Positions 1 through 5,250 of a stretch of DNA of 5,990 bases are shown here, one piece after another. The notes beneath the pieces are model-generated. The model made no database searches, was not told the origin of the DNA, and was given only the letters and a program-made list of their open reading frames with translations. The stretch's first letter is position 1. Each line of letters starts with the position of its first letter. The translations under genes and the position numbers were made by a program. Origin of the DNA: CAZIPZ01 sp964541075 (GTDB lineage Bacteria > Acidobacteriota > Terriglobia > 20CM-2-55-15); the NCBI GenBank assembly GCA_964541075.1, contig CAZIPZ010000218.1:1-5990 (forward strand). The letters run 5' to 3'.

Positions 1-363
1 CGCGTGAGCGTGGGCACATTCCGGGCACGTGAGAACAGATTCAAGAACGGCTTTAGTGACGATGCCACCGAAATACTCGGCGATGATTAACTGGGCCTCT
101 GGGGGCCCGGTTACGTCCAAGCCGATTGCCTTACTGCCAGCCTCCACAATAATCTTGAAGGTCAGAAACTGGCAGCATTGCCGTTCCAGATCGACAAGAT
201 TGGATAGCTGGGAAAGCACTTCGGAGGTTGGCGTGAAACGGTAGGAGTAGCCATCTGCGATTGCGGTAATATCAATGGCACTTTGGCGGATTGAATCCAG
301 AACGGAACGGCGTCTCTCGCGAAGTTCGGATTCACTCAACGTGCATACAATCGGAAGATCCAT
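1..363 (-). CDS. Cys-Cys domain / GDCCVxC-type fusion protein, partial (C-terminus beyond window)
   Basis: This reading frame stays open from an ATG at 361-363 to the window edge, giving 121 residues without the C-terminus. Residues 1-100 resemble a small domain found beside mercury and other heavy-metal resistance genes: an N-terminal PIVCTL motif, a basic helix (residues 12-30), and the signature ERQCCQFLTF with vicinal Cys63-Cys64. Residues 108-118 (LESVLTCPECA, Cys113 and Cys116) match the opening of GDCCVxC proteins, which usually stand alone at about 65-70 residues. The gene therefore appears to be a fusion. The GDCCVxC motif itself would lie outside the window, so the fusion is inferred from the opening CxxC only. 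The start lies 42 bases after the Rad52 gene stop and is probably cotranscribed with it. The Shine-Dalgarno is poor (GGGGAC, about 13 bases upstream), and the frame is open back to the Rad52 stop, so a non-ATG upstream start is possible. Role inferred: thiol-based metal handling. Confidence 0.75.
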   Translation of the reverse strand, partial: MDLPIVCTLSESELRERRRSVLDSIRQSAIDITAIADGYSYRFTPTSEVLSQLSNLVDLERQCCQFLTFKIIVEAGSKAIGLDVTGPPEAQLIIAEYFGGIVTKAVLESVLTCPECAHAHA

Positions 364-405
364 GCGGATAGCGTAACAAATGTCCCCGCTGTGCAGCCGT
401 TGAAA

Positions 406-1674
406 TTACAGCTTCCCGTTGTGCTGATCATTTCCGTTGTGCAAAGCCCCGTTACCCATTCGGGCGATTGCCCCGGAAACCAACGGGACGTCACGATCAG
501 TGAGATCCCTCAATCCGTCTAACGACAGTTTCCCGTCTGAGGCCTCCGCGATGATGTCGGCCAGCCGCCTGCCGGTCTTGTCCGCCATCTGTCGAGCTGC
601 CTGCAGCAACCGGCCACGGGCATCAGAGATCTTTCGGGTCGACGCAGCTCCGTTTCCGGCACCACCGTTCTTTGCGGCGGCCTCCGATTCGACACGAGCA
701 AGTAAACGTTGGAGTTGATCGCGGTCTGCGATGTCATTGATCGACTCACTGGCGACGCTCAACTCCCGGCAAATGACCGAGTACTGTGCGTCACCAACCG
801 CTGCGGCCGCTCGCCGGAGCCGGTCAATTCCGTTGCCGAGATCCGTCAGCTTTTGAAGAATGGTTGTGAGCGTAGCTTGGTCGACGGCTTCCGGCTCCGC
901 ACCTCCCGTGTACTTCTTCAATAAGAAACGGGAAAGGCCGTCGCCGACTGTCTGACGAAGTCCCCGGATTTTTCCGAGCATCTCGTCTCTCGGCATGCTT
1001 TTCTGCCGCGCCGGGCCATGGCTCACTGTCTGTGACCGTGTATTGCGTTTTGCATGGTTCGGCAGCGCCCATTCAGGAAGATTCGGCGTACGAACCGGAC
1101 GGTTGTACTGGTCGAGATCGACCCACACGGTGTCGAGATCGTAAAGGTACCTGCCGAGACCAAAACACGCACAAGCTCGCTTGAAGGCTTGCGCTTCAGC
1201 ACGCGTCGCAGCGTTTTGGTCGTCTGCCCATTCCTCGCCGACGCCGGTGTGCGCGCCGAGGCCGTGGACGGTCACTGTAGAAACAACGACGACTTTCGCT
1301 GCAACAGCCGTTTGCTTCTTGTCGCCCGGCGCCCGACGCTCGAAGTTCTGCGCCACCTGGACGTCATAACTGCGCGTCCACCCCCACTCGCCGAACACTT
1401 CGTTCAGGCGATCGGTGTAGGCGCGCTGGTCGGCATATGCGACGATCTGGCCGCGCTTTTGTGGGCCATGTTTCCCCTGATGTATCGAGGTCGCCGTAAC
1501 GCGCCATTTGATTTCGCTGGGATCAAACGGTTCGTTCAGTAACTCTCGGATGTTCTGCAAGCGTTCTGGCGAGATGTGACGGCCATTACCATTGTCGCTT
1601 GCCGCGATCGTTGCAATCACCGCCGGCAGCGGCGATTCGTGAGTGGCGCCATTAGCGCCGTTTCCGGATGCCAT
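406..1674 (-). CDS. Rad52/Rad22-family single-strand annealing protein
   Basis: The product is a 422-residue cytosolic DNA-binding protein predicted to anneal complementary single strands in recombination or break repair. Residues 1-35 are a Gly/Asn/Ala-rich flexible leader. The Rad52-type core spans about residues 46-185: LNEPFDPSEIKWR, then YADQRAYTDRLNEVFGEWGW (residues 80-99), a beta-rich stretch ending in a GVGEEWADDQNAATRAEAQAF-like segment (145-164), and the helix RACACFGLGRYLYDL. These match the conserved Rad52 annealing fold. Residues 225-422 form a long tail with helical segments (about 268-335 and 349-405) separated by an Asn/Gly linker; I do not recognise a domain there. It could mediate partner binding. 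The start is supported by AAAGGAG (complement of 1684-1690) 9 bases upstream, which lies in the last codons of the preceding 43-residue gene, so translation is probably coupled. Rad52-like proteins in bacteria are typical of phages, plasmids and some accessory chromosomal loci. Confidence 0.9.
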   Translation of the reverse strand: MASGNGANGATHESPLPAVIATIAASDNGNGRHISPERLQNIRELLNEPFDPSEIKWRVTATSIHQGKHGPQKRGQIVAYADQRAYTDRLNEVFGEWGWTRSYDVQVAQNFERRAPGDKKQTAVAAKVVVVSTVTVHGLGAHTGVGEEWADDQNAATRAEAQAFKRACACFGLGRYLYDLDTVWVDLDQYNRPVRTPNLPEWALPNHAKRNTRSQTVSHGPARQKSMPRDEMLGKIRGLRQTVGDGLSRFLLKKYTGGAEPEAVDQATLTTILQKLTDLGNGIDRLRRAAAAVGDAQYSVICRELSVASESINDIADRDQLQRLLARVESEAAAKNGGAGNGAASTRKISDARGRLLQAARQMADKTGRRLADIIAEASDGKLSLDGLRDLTDRDVPLVSGAIARMGNGALHNGNDQHNGKL

Positions 1675-1678
1675 TGAT

Positions 1679-1810
1679 CTACTCTCCTTTCTTTATCGTC
1701 GGATCAGTCTCCCCGCCGTGCAGGTTGGACGCACCGCGGTCGACGCCCCGGCATTGCACCGAGGCCGCTGAGGTACCGCGATTAGGATCGTCGGTCCAGA
1801 TCACAGCCAT
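1679..1810 (-). CDS. 43-residue microprotein, function unknown
   Basis: This small frame encodes MAVIWTDDPNRG followed by a polar, Gly/Ser-rich tail ending in DPTIKKGE. It is preceded by a very good ribosome binding site, AGGAGGT (complement of 1818-1824), 7 bases before the ATG. This makes it more credible than the 90-residue version of the same frame, which would run back into the upstream gene. Its TAG stop is 4 bases before the Rad52 ATG, and its last codons contain the Rad52 Shine-Dalgarno. The frame may therefore be a real microprotein, a translational coupling leader for Rad52, or both. There is one Cys, no transmembrane segment and no recognised family. Confidence 0.6.
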   Translation of the reverse strand: MAVIWTDDPNRGTSAASVQCRGVDRGASNLHGGETDPTIKKGE

Positions 1811-1817
1811 AATCCAG

Positions 1818-1824
1818 ACCTCCT
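1818..1824 (-). promoter_or_regulatory. Shine-Dalgarno AGGAGGT deciding the start of the 43-residue gene
   Basis: On the minus strand AGGAGGT lies 7 bases before the ATG at 1808-1810. It is a near-perfect anti-16S match. It places the start inside a longer open frame that otherwise extends to 1951 and overlaps the winged-helix gene. Confidence 0.7.
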
Positions 1825-1836
1825 GCCTCGCTATAA

Positions 1837-2241
1837 TCAGCACCCACACCAGTAGCGGCTTTCGACCGCCCAATTTGTCGCTGTTGCGCACCGGCCGCAT
1901 TTGCCTCGCTGATTCATCCGGATCGCGCCATCCTTCTTGACGAAGGACCATGTATGAGCGATGCGAATGAAGTTCTGGCGAACGGTGGTCGGCTCTTCGC
2001 CGAGGTAGCGCTGGACGACGACGGGGATACCCGCCTCCTGCAGGACGCGGAGGTCGCGGCGAATCGTTTTGGTACTCACGCCAAAATGGGCGCTTAACTT
2101 ATCGATAGTGGTATAGCGATTCCGCGCAATCCAGTCGATCATCTCCAGGTGCCGAATTGCTTGAGTGCCACGACCCTTCCGGACACCTTCGCGAAGCCTC
2201 GGACATGGGCACACGTCGGATACGTGAACTGCAACGTTCAT
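1837..2241 (-). CDS. winged-helix (DeoR/HTH_11-like) DNA-binding protein with Cys-rich C-terminus
   Basis: The product is a 134-residue probable transcriptional regulator. Residues about 27-78 form a helix-turn-helix of the DeoR/HTH_11 type: a first helix (HLEMIDWIARN), TTIDKLSAHFGVSTKTIRRD with the FGVS turn and recognition helix, then LRVLQEAGIPVVV leading to the wing. There is no sugar-phosphate sensor domain as in full-length DeoR regulators (about 250 residues), so it is a short form. The last 20 residues carry CGRC (Cys115, Cys118) and a terminal CGC (Cys132, Cys134), a possible zinc- or metal/redox-sensing site. Cys11 and Cys13 also form a CPC near the N-terminus. The start is supported by AAGGAG (complement of 2252-2257), 10 bases upstream. 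It may regulate the downstream microprotein and Rad52 genes or its own leader; this is inference. A role in plasmid replication control is another possibility. Confidence 0.75.
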   Translation of the reverse strand: MNVAVHVSDVCPCPRLREGVRKGRGTQAIRHLEMIDWIARNRYTTIDKLSAHFGVSTKTIRRDLRVLQEAGIPVVVQRYLGEEPTTVRQNFIRIAHTWSFVKKDGAIRMNQRGKCGRCATATNWAVESRYWCGC

Positions 2242-2373
2242 GGTTTGATTGCTCCTTTCGTAACTTTTGGGGACTTACTCTTTCAGACTTGGGCCAGAGA
2301 ATGAGGATGGGCCTGATATCGACGCCGAAGTTTCTCGTGCGCTCGGTCAACGCACGCTATCGATCACTCCGCT
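2242..2373 (-). other. 132-base leader between ABM-like and winged-helix genes, with inverted repeat
   Basis: This is the longest non-coding stretch in the second minus cluster. It contains a 6-base inverted repeat, CGTGCG/CGCACG (2336-2341 and 2351-2356) with a 9-base loop, 17 bases after the stop of the upstream gene. No T-run follows on either strand, so it is not a good rho-independent terminator. I find no convincing -35/-10 pair. It may hold a promoter or operator for the winged-helix gene. Confidence 0.35.
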
Positions 2374-2661
2374 TTAAGATGCTGTTCGGTTGTGGAAGAG
2401 CTTCACCACGTAATCGCCGAGCAACATGTGCTGCGTGCTCGCGACGAGTTGTCGGTAGATCCTGCTGGTGTGGTATGTCAGGCAGTCCTGACGATTGTGC
2501 CAACCGGTGACAAGAATCACCATCCGCCCGCCCTCTTCGACCAGGATCGAATGATCGACAAGGCATGGAATACTCCGGACGTGCTCCTGCATCTGGCGAA
2601 CGACTTCCTCTGTCAGATCATCGTTCAGGGCTTCGCAAATAATCATTCTCGAAAATGTCAT
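2374..2661 (-). CDS. small ABM-like dimeric alpha/beta barrel protein
   Basis: The product is a 95-residue cytosolic protein. The layout fits a ferredoxin-like, dimeric alpha-beta barrel fold of the antibiotic biosynthesis monooxygenase (ABM) type: a strand at residues 3-10, a helix at about 16-30 (TEEVVRQMQEHVRS), a pair of strands at 36-53 (DHSILVEEGGRMVILVTGW), a helix at 57-78 with the Tyr-rich segment LTYHTSRIYRQL, and a closing strand (GDYVVKLF, 82-89). The GW followed by a helix is where ABM proteins usually have WES or a similar turn. The family includes monooxygenases, haem-degrading enzymes and proteins with no known activity, and no catalytic residue can be named here. The start is chosen by AAGGAG (complement of 2669-2674) with 7-base spacing; the frame extends 12 codons further upstream without a good site. 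It is 51 bases after the zinc-ribbon-like gene and probably in the same transcript. Confidence 0.7.
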   Translation of the reverse strand: MTFSRMIICEALNDDLTEEVVRQMQEHVRSIPCLVDHSILVEEGGRMVILVTGWHNRQDCLTYHTSRIYRQLVASTQHMLLGDYVVKLFHNRTAS

Positions 2662-2712
2662 AAGCTTTCTCCTTGAATTGAAGTTCCGAAAACGCACACG
2701 GTTTGCCGCGTC

Positions 2713-2892
2713 TCATGTTTCCCGCCGATGCGTTTCTTCTCGTGTGTTGGCCTCCTTTGCTTCTTTGTACTGGGCGCGCCAATCGATGCCGCAAGTGCCC
2801 GAATGGTTGTCGCAGATACGACGGTGTGTTGAGTCTCCGCATGCGGGACACGTTCGACTTTCGATAAAACGGATGAGTTCTTGCGGTGTCAT
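2713..2892 (-). CDS. 59-residue zinc-ribbon-like protein
   Basis: The ATG at 2890-2892 overlaps the TGA of the preceding 80-residue gene as ATGA, the classic sign of translational coupling. The product begins MTPQELIRFIES and has Cys15 and Cys18 in a CPAC knuckle, then Cys27 and Cys34 (CDNHSGTC, with His30 between them), giving a plausible four-ligand zinc site. The tail (residues 38-59) is highly charged and helical, rich in Lys, Glu and Arg. It is too short for many ORF filters but has the Cys pattern, coupling and spacing of a real gene. The Shine-Dalgarno is weak (AGGA, very close to the ATG), as expected for coupled re-initiation. Function unknown; nucleic-acid binding or a structural zinc role is possible. 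Confidence 0.7.
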   Translation of the reverse strand: MTPQELIRFIESRTCPACGDSTHRRICDNHSGTCGIDWRAQYKEAKEANTREETHRRET

Positions 2893-3131
2893 TGTTCCTG
2901 CTCGTAAACCGTTTCATCGAAAATGACGGTTCCGCCTTCTTTTGTCAGTTGGCACACCCGGCAGTCGCACTTGAAAAAGGTTGCCGGGTCGAATTCCTGA
3001 GTGCGTTGTTCGGCTAACGCTTCGCTTGGCTTGTCCAGGTGAACTAAAGTGAATCGGCCTTTCCTGGTAATGACTGCAGATTGCCCATAAAGGAATCTGA
3101 TCTCATCATCGGTGGGCGTTCCTTTGGTCAT
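2889..3131 (-). CDS. 80-residue protein with CxCxxC motif, function unknown
   Basis: This is the first gene of the second minus-strand cluster. It has an unusually strong ribosome binding site, GAGGAGGAGGAG, just before the ATG at 3129-3131. The product starts MTKGTPTDDEIRFLYGQ, has a short beta-like stretch (VITRKGRFTLVHLD, residues 20-33) and then FKCDCRVCQLTKEGG, with Cys55, Cys57 and Cys60. Three closely spaced Cys could bind metal with a ligand from another chain, or act in a thiol reaction. There is no signal peptide or membrane segment, so it is probably cytosolic. Its TGA overlaps the ATG of the 59-residue zinc-ribbon-like gene, so the two products are likely made together and may interact. 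I do not recognise the family. Confidence 0.7.
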   Translation of the reverse strand: MTKGTPTDDEIRFLYGQSAVITRKGRFTLVHLDKPSEALAEQRTQEFDPATFFKCDCRVCQLTKEGGTVIFDETVYEQEQ

Positions 3132-3243
3132 GCTCCTCCTCCTCGGTTTTTGATGGTTTGTTACGATTGCTTTTGACTTGTTCTAAATTGACGGGCGTTT
3201 GAGCTGCACGTCCCTGGGTATGTCGTGTCGGGAAGGAGTTGAA
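3132..3243 (+). promoter_or_regulatory. divergent intergenic region, candidate promoters
   Basis: These 112 bases separate the divergent starts of the 80-residue gene (minus) and the nitrilase-like gene (plus), and contain an AT-richer core at about 3145-3190. The best plus-strand pair I can find is TTGTTA (3158-3163) and TTCTAA (3181-3186) with a 17-base spacer, a weak match. No clear minus-strand pair is visible. Both transcription units would have to start here unless they are read from outside. AAGGAG at 3233-3238 is the ribosome binding site of the plus-strand gene. Confidence 0.35.
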
Positions 3244-3828
3244 GTGAACATGCGGATCTCTTGCGTTCTTGAAGCCGCCCAATTGAGCATGGCAACTGCA
3301 ATTCCCGATCTGATCGTCTTTCCAGAGGGAGTCTCGGAAACTGAAGTCAAAGAGCCCTGCTCAGCTTATCCGGACTCCATGATAGTTGCGGCAATCACAG
3401 AAGATGGCCGAAGTCGCGGGCTCCTACTGCATCAAAGGCAAAACCAAATAGATTATTTGGAGGTTGCGACTGACGGCCGGACAATCGGAAGCGGCAACAC
3501 TCACCAGATTCCGGTTTACGAGTCACGGGATGTTTGTATTGGCGTGCTGATTTGTATGGATGTCGATCATGTTGCGTTCTCGCAGTCGGTTATCGCGGCA
3601 GTCACATCCAGTGAATCTCGATTGAAATTGCTCTGCTTGCCGGGAGACATGGGTTCGTACTGGTTCAGTGGCGACACAGTCTCCTCACGATTCGAAGGCA
3701 TGCACGTGATCTTGTGCAATCACACAAAGACTCATCAGGACAGATGCAAGAGTTTCGTGACAGACACACACCGGCGAAAGATTGTCGTGCAAACCTCCAT
3801 CGAGCCGCTTCATATTCAATTGCGCTAA
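3244..3828 (+). CDS. short nitrilase-superfamily (carbon-nitrogen hydrolase-like) protein, possibly inactive
   Basis: This is the only plus-strand gene. Starting at GTG 3244 (AAGGAG 5 bases upstream) it encodes 194 residues; ATG 3250 is the alternative and is used for numbering here. The nitrilase fold is suggested by DLIVFPEGV (Glu26, the usual catalytic base), VCIGVLICMDVDH (Cys102, the nucleophile position), LLCLPGDMG, then VILCNHTK and SFVTDTHRRKIVV, the usual C-terminal order. The third member of the Glu-Lys-Cys triad is not evident: the segment between Glu and Cys (LLLHQRQNQIDYLEVA) has no Lys at the expected YxK position. The protein is also shorter than the usual 260-300 residues and lacks most of the N-terminal strand-helix before the Glu motif. 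It may be a degenerate enzyme, a binding-only homologue or a divergent amidase. It lies tail to tail with the replication-relaxation-like gene. Confidence 0.75.
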   Translation: MNMRISCVLEAAQLSMATAIPDLIVFPEGVSETEVKEPCSAYPDSMIVAAITEDGRSRGLLLHQRQNQIDYLEVATDGRTIGSGNTHQIPVYESRDVCIGVLICMDVDHVAFSQSVIAAVTSSESRLKLLCLPGDMGSYWFSGDTVSSRFEGMHVILCNHTKTHQDRCKSFVTDTHRRKIVVQTSIEPLHIQLR

Positions 3829-3973
3829 GGAAGCGCTTCCATGCGGAGGGTTGCGAAAATGCGGCAGGAATGCGTAAGTAGTCTGAGGTTAAACGCATGA
3901 AGACACCCAACTTGTGGGATCGGACGGCAAGCAAAAGGCAAGAAAAAGGAAGGCAACGAGCAGGCAATAAGAA
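3829..3973. other. convergent intergenic region with 12-base palindrome
   Basis: These 145 bases lie between the stops of the nitrilase-like gene and the replication-relaxation-like gene. The perfect palindrome GGAAGCGCTTCC (3829-3840) follows the TAA of the nitrilase-like gene directly. As a hairpin it would have only 4 base pairs around a 4-base loop and no T-run, so it is a poor intrinsic terminator. The rest is purine-rich on the plus strand (about 3930-3985), with no gene I can support. Confidence 0.4.
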
Positions 3974-4720
3974 CTAAAGAACAGCCGACAACGGTTTCCT
4001 CGCTCCTGAACTTGCCTCGATCACTCGCATTTCGTTGAATGATCTGCCGAAGTCGGACGCGAAGCCGACGAGAAGAGAGACGGTGGTTTGAGCGAAACAA
4101 TGCAGGATGAAAGAAGCCAAATCGTTGTTCGGTACGATGTAGAGAAAGCAGCGAAGTTGGTCTTCGCGCTCGAGCAGATTTCGAATCCGTAAATAATCTT
4201 TCGGTTTCTTTGGCGTGCGTTCATATTCGAGCGCAAATGATGCCTTTCGGACTCCCATCCGAACCGTGACGATCGCATCGTAATCCTTGGCGTATCCCTG
4301 TTCGGTCAATTCGTTCCTGGAGCGAATCGCGATTTCGGGTTTCCACTCTTCCAGCACACCCTGCCGGATCAAGCTGAGGTGCAATTCATTCAGTTCAAGT
4401 GAATGATCGTAAGACGAAACATCTTTGTGAGCCCTTCTCGTTAAGACAGGACAGTATTCTTCTGTTACGGCGAGAATCGAGGCCCCGGCGGCTGCGATCG
4501 AATAAACGCAACTGTGTCCCACGGAATGAAGATTCATGAATCCACTTCTCACGAGCCGACGCACACGCCAATTAAAGGTATGCCGGTTCACTTCGTAGCA
4601 CCCGACGCGCATGAACTCAAACAGTTGGTCGTGCGTGACGAATTGAGATTGAAGAACCTGGCGAAGCACTGGAATGTCTTGCCCCGTACCGATTGAGATT
4701 GAACCTTTCTGGTATCGCAT
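3974..4720 (-). CDS. replication-relaxation (Replic_Relax)-like winged-helix protein
   Basis: The product is a 248-residue cytosolic protein resembling the replication-relaxation family found on plasmids and conjugative elements. Residues 15-75 form a winged helix: DIPVLRQVLQSQFVTHDQLFEF, a recognition-helix region (HTFNWRVRRLVRSGFM) and a wing ending CVYSIAAAGASILA, as in the family's YxLTxxGxxxL. Next is SYDHSLELNELHLSL (His106), matching the conserved H-x6-L helix. A nuclease-like strand pattern follows: KDYDAIVTV (Asp146, Asp148) and FALEYERTPKKPKDYLR (Glu165, Glu167, Lys171-174), then a hydrophobic FLYIVP strand. The D...ExE arrangement recalls PD-(D/E)XK-like folds, but activity is not established. 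The ATG at 4720 lies 5 bases after the stop of the previous gene, with a modest GAAG site; ATG 4756 is an alternative that would overlap it by 31 bases. Confidence 0.65.
   Translation of the reverse strand: MRYQKGSISIGTGQDIPVLRQVLQSQFVTHDQLFEFMRVGCYEVNRHTFNWRVRRLVRSGFMNLHSVGHSCVYSIAAAGASILAVTEEYCPVLTRRAHKDVSSYDHSLELNELHLSLIRQGVLEEWKPEIAIRSRNELTEQGYAKDYDAIVTVRMGVRKASFALEYERTPKKPKDYLRIRNLLEREDQLRCFLYIVPNNDLASFILHCFAQTTVSLLVGFASDFGRSFNEMRVIEASSGARKPLSAVL
4642..4703 (-). repeat. 12-base direct repeat (ATTGAGATTGAA) 50 bases apart
   Basis: The plus-strand motif ATTGAGATTGAA occurs exactly at 4642-4653 and 4692-4703, inside the first codons of the replication-relaxation-like gene. The two copies encode different residues (SISI versus QSQF) in different frames, so they do not reflect a protein repeat. 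With only two copies it may be chance; iterons of plasmids usually come in larger sets. Confidence 0.4.
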
Positions 4721-4725
4721 TGTCT

Positions 4726-5250
4726 TCAGCCAATCAAACGGAGGAAAGCTCGCCATGAGACATTCGCGAGAGGCTCGGCAACGAAACGGCCAATCGCACC
4801 TCGAATCCAGGAGTGGGCAGGCATTAGAAGCATCGCTTCCTGTTGTTGTTTGAATTGACTCAAGGACAACAGCAAGACACCGTCTGATTTCCACTCGTCG
4901 CAGCCGACTGGTAACGTGCCCGTACGGTCAGACCCCACGGCGAACAGGAAATAGTCAGGAGGAACCGGTCCGTTCGACATGTGATGCAGCAAAAGAGTGA
5001 CTCGGTTGCGATCCAAATTGCCGGCGCACTGGAATACATGGCCGATGTTCCGTTCGAGTAGGTGCGGATTGAAACCGCCAACCTGATTGAAACGCAGTTG
5101 ACCGAACAGCCGGGAACGATGGCGCACTCGTGCGTCGGCGACAATGCCCGTTGTGTTGTAGTACGCCGTGAATTCCCGATTCGTGTCATTCGGATCGCGG
5201 CGCACTCGTTTGGACCAAATACTGCCGAATCCTTCAACTGTTATGAACAT
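4726..5250 (-). CDS. 174-residue protein of unknown function
   Basis: The start is fixed by an excellent ribosome binding site, AAGGGAGGTG, 6 bases before the ATG at 5248-5250. The open frame continues 64 codons further upstream only as a shadow of the preceding gene. The product starts MFITVEGFGSIWSK and contains FTAYYNTTG (residues 27-35), a basic stretch (RVRHRSRLFGQLRF, 41-54), LLERNIGHVFQCAGN (64-78), a mixed-hydrophobic middle (RVTLLLHHM; DYFLFAVGSD), a segment VLLLSLSQFKQQQEAMLLM (125-143) and an aromatic C-terminus with several Trp. There is no signal peptide or confident membrane segment. I do not recognise the family. Its start overlaps the stop of the upstream coiled-coil gene by 17 bases, and its stop is 5 bases before the next ATG, so the three products are made together and probably act together. 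Confidence 0.7.
   Translation of the reverse strand: MFITVEGFGSIWSKRVRRDPNDTNREFTAYYNTTGIVADARVRHRSRLFGQLRFNQVGGFNPHLLERNIGHVFQCAGNLDRNRVTLLLHHMSNGPVPPDYFLFAVGSDRTGTLPVGCDEWKSDGVLLLSLSQFKQQQEAMLLMPAHSWIRGAIGRFVAEPLANVSWRAFLRLIG

Noticed and set aside
29..244. Plus-strand frame of 71 codons at the left edge
   Set aside because: It is antisense to the Cys-Cys/GDCCVxC-type gene, which has recognisable motifs and explains this DNA.
1054..1542. Long plus-strand frame of 162 codons within the Rad52 gene
   Set aside because: It lies opposite the conserved Rad52 core, starts without a ribosome binding site and shows no recognisable motif; it is a high-GC shadow frame.
1679..1951. 90-codon version of the microprotein gene
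   Set aside because: The longer start would overlap the winged-helix gene and has no good ribosome binding site, while the internal ATG at 1810 has a near-perfect one.
2099..2350. Minus-strand frame of 83 codons across the leader and winged-helix gene
   Set aside because: It begins at a TTG with no ribosome binding site and overlaps the recognised winged-helix coding sequence in another frame.
3829..3973. Rho-independent terminator in the convergent region
   Set aside because: The palindrome gives only a 4-base-pair stem and no T-run follows on either strand.
4514..4696. Plus-strand frame of 60 codons opposite the replication-relaxation-like gene
   Set aside because: It is antisense to the winged-helix region with no supporting motif or start signal.
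4721..4894. N-terminal extension of the replication-relaxation-like gene to 4894
   Set aside because: The extra residues are a shadow of the 174-residue gene in another frame; the only reasonable alternative is ATG 4756.
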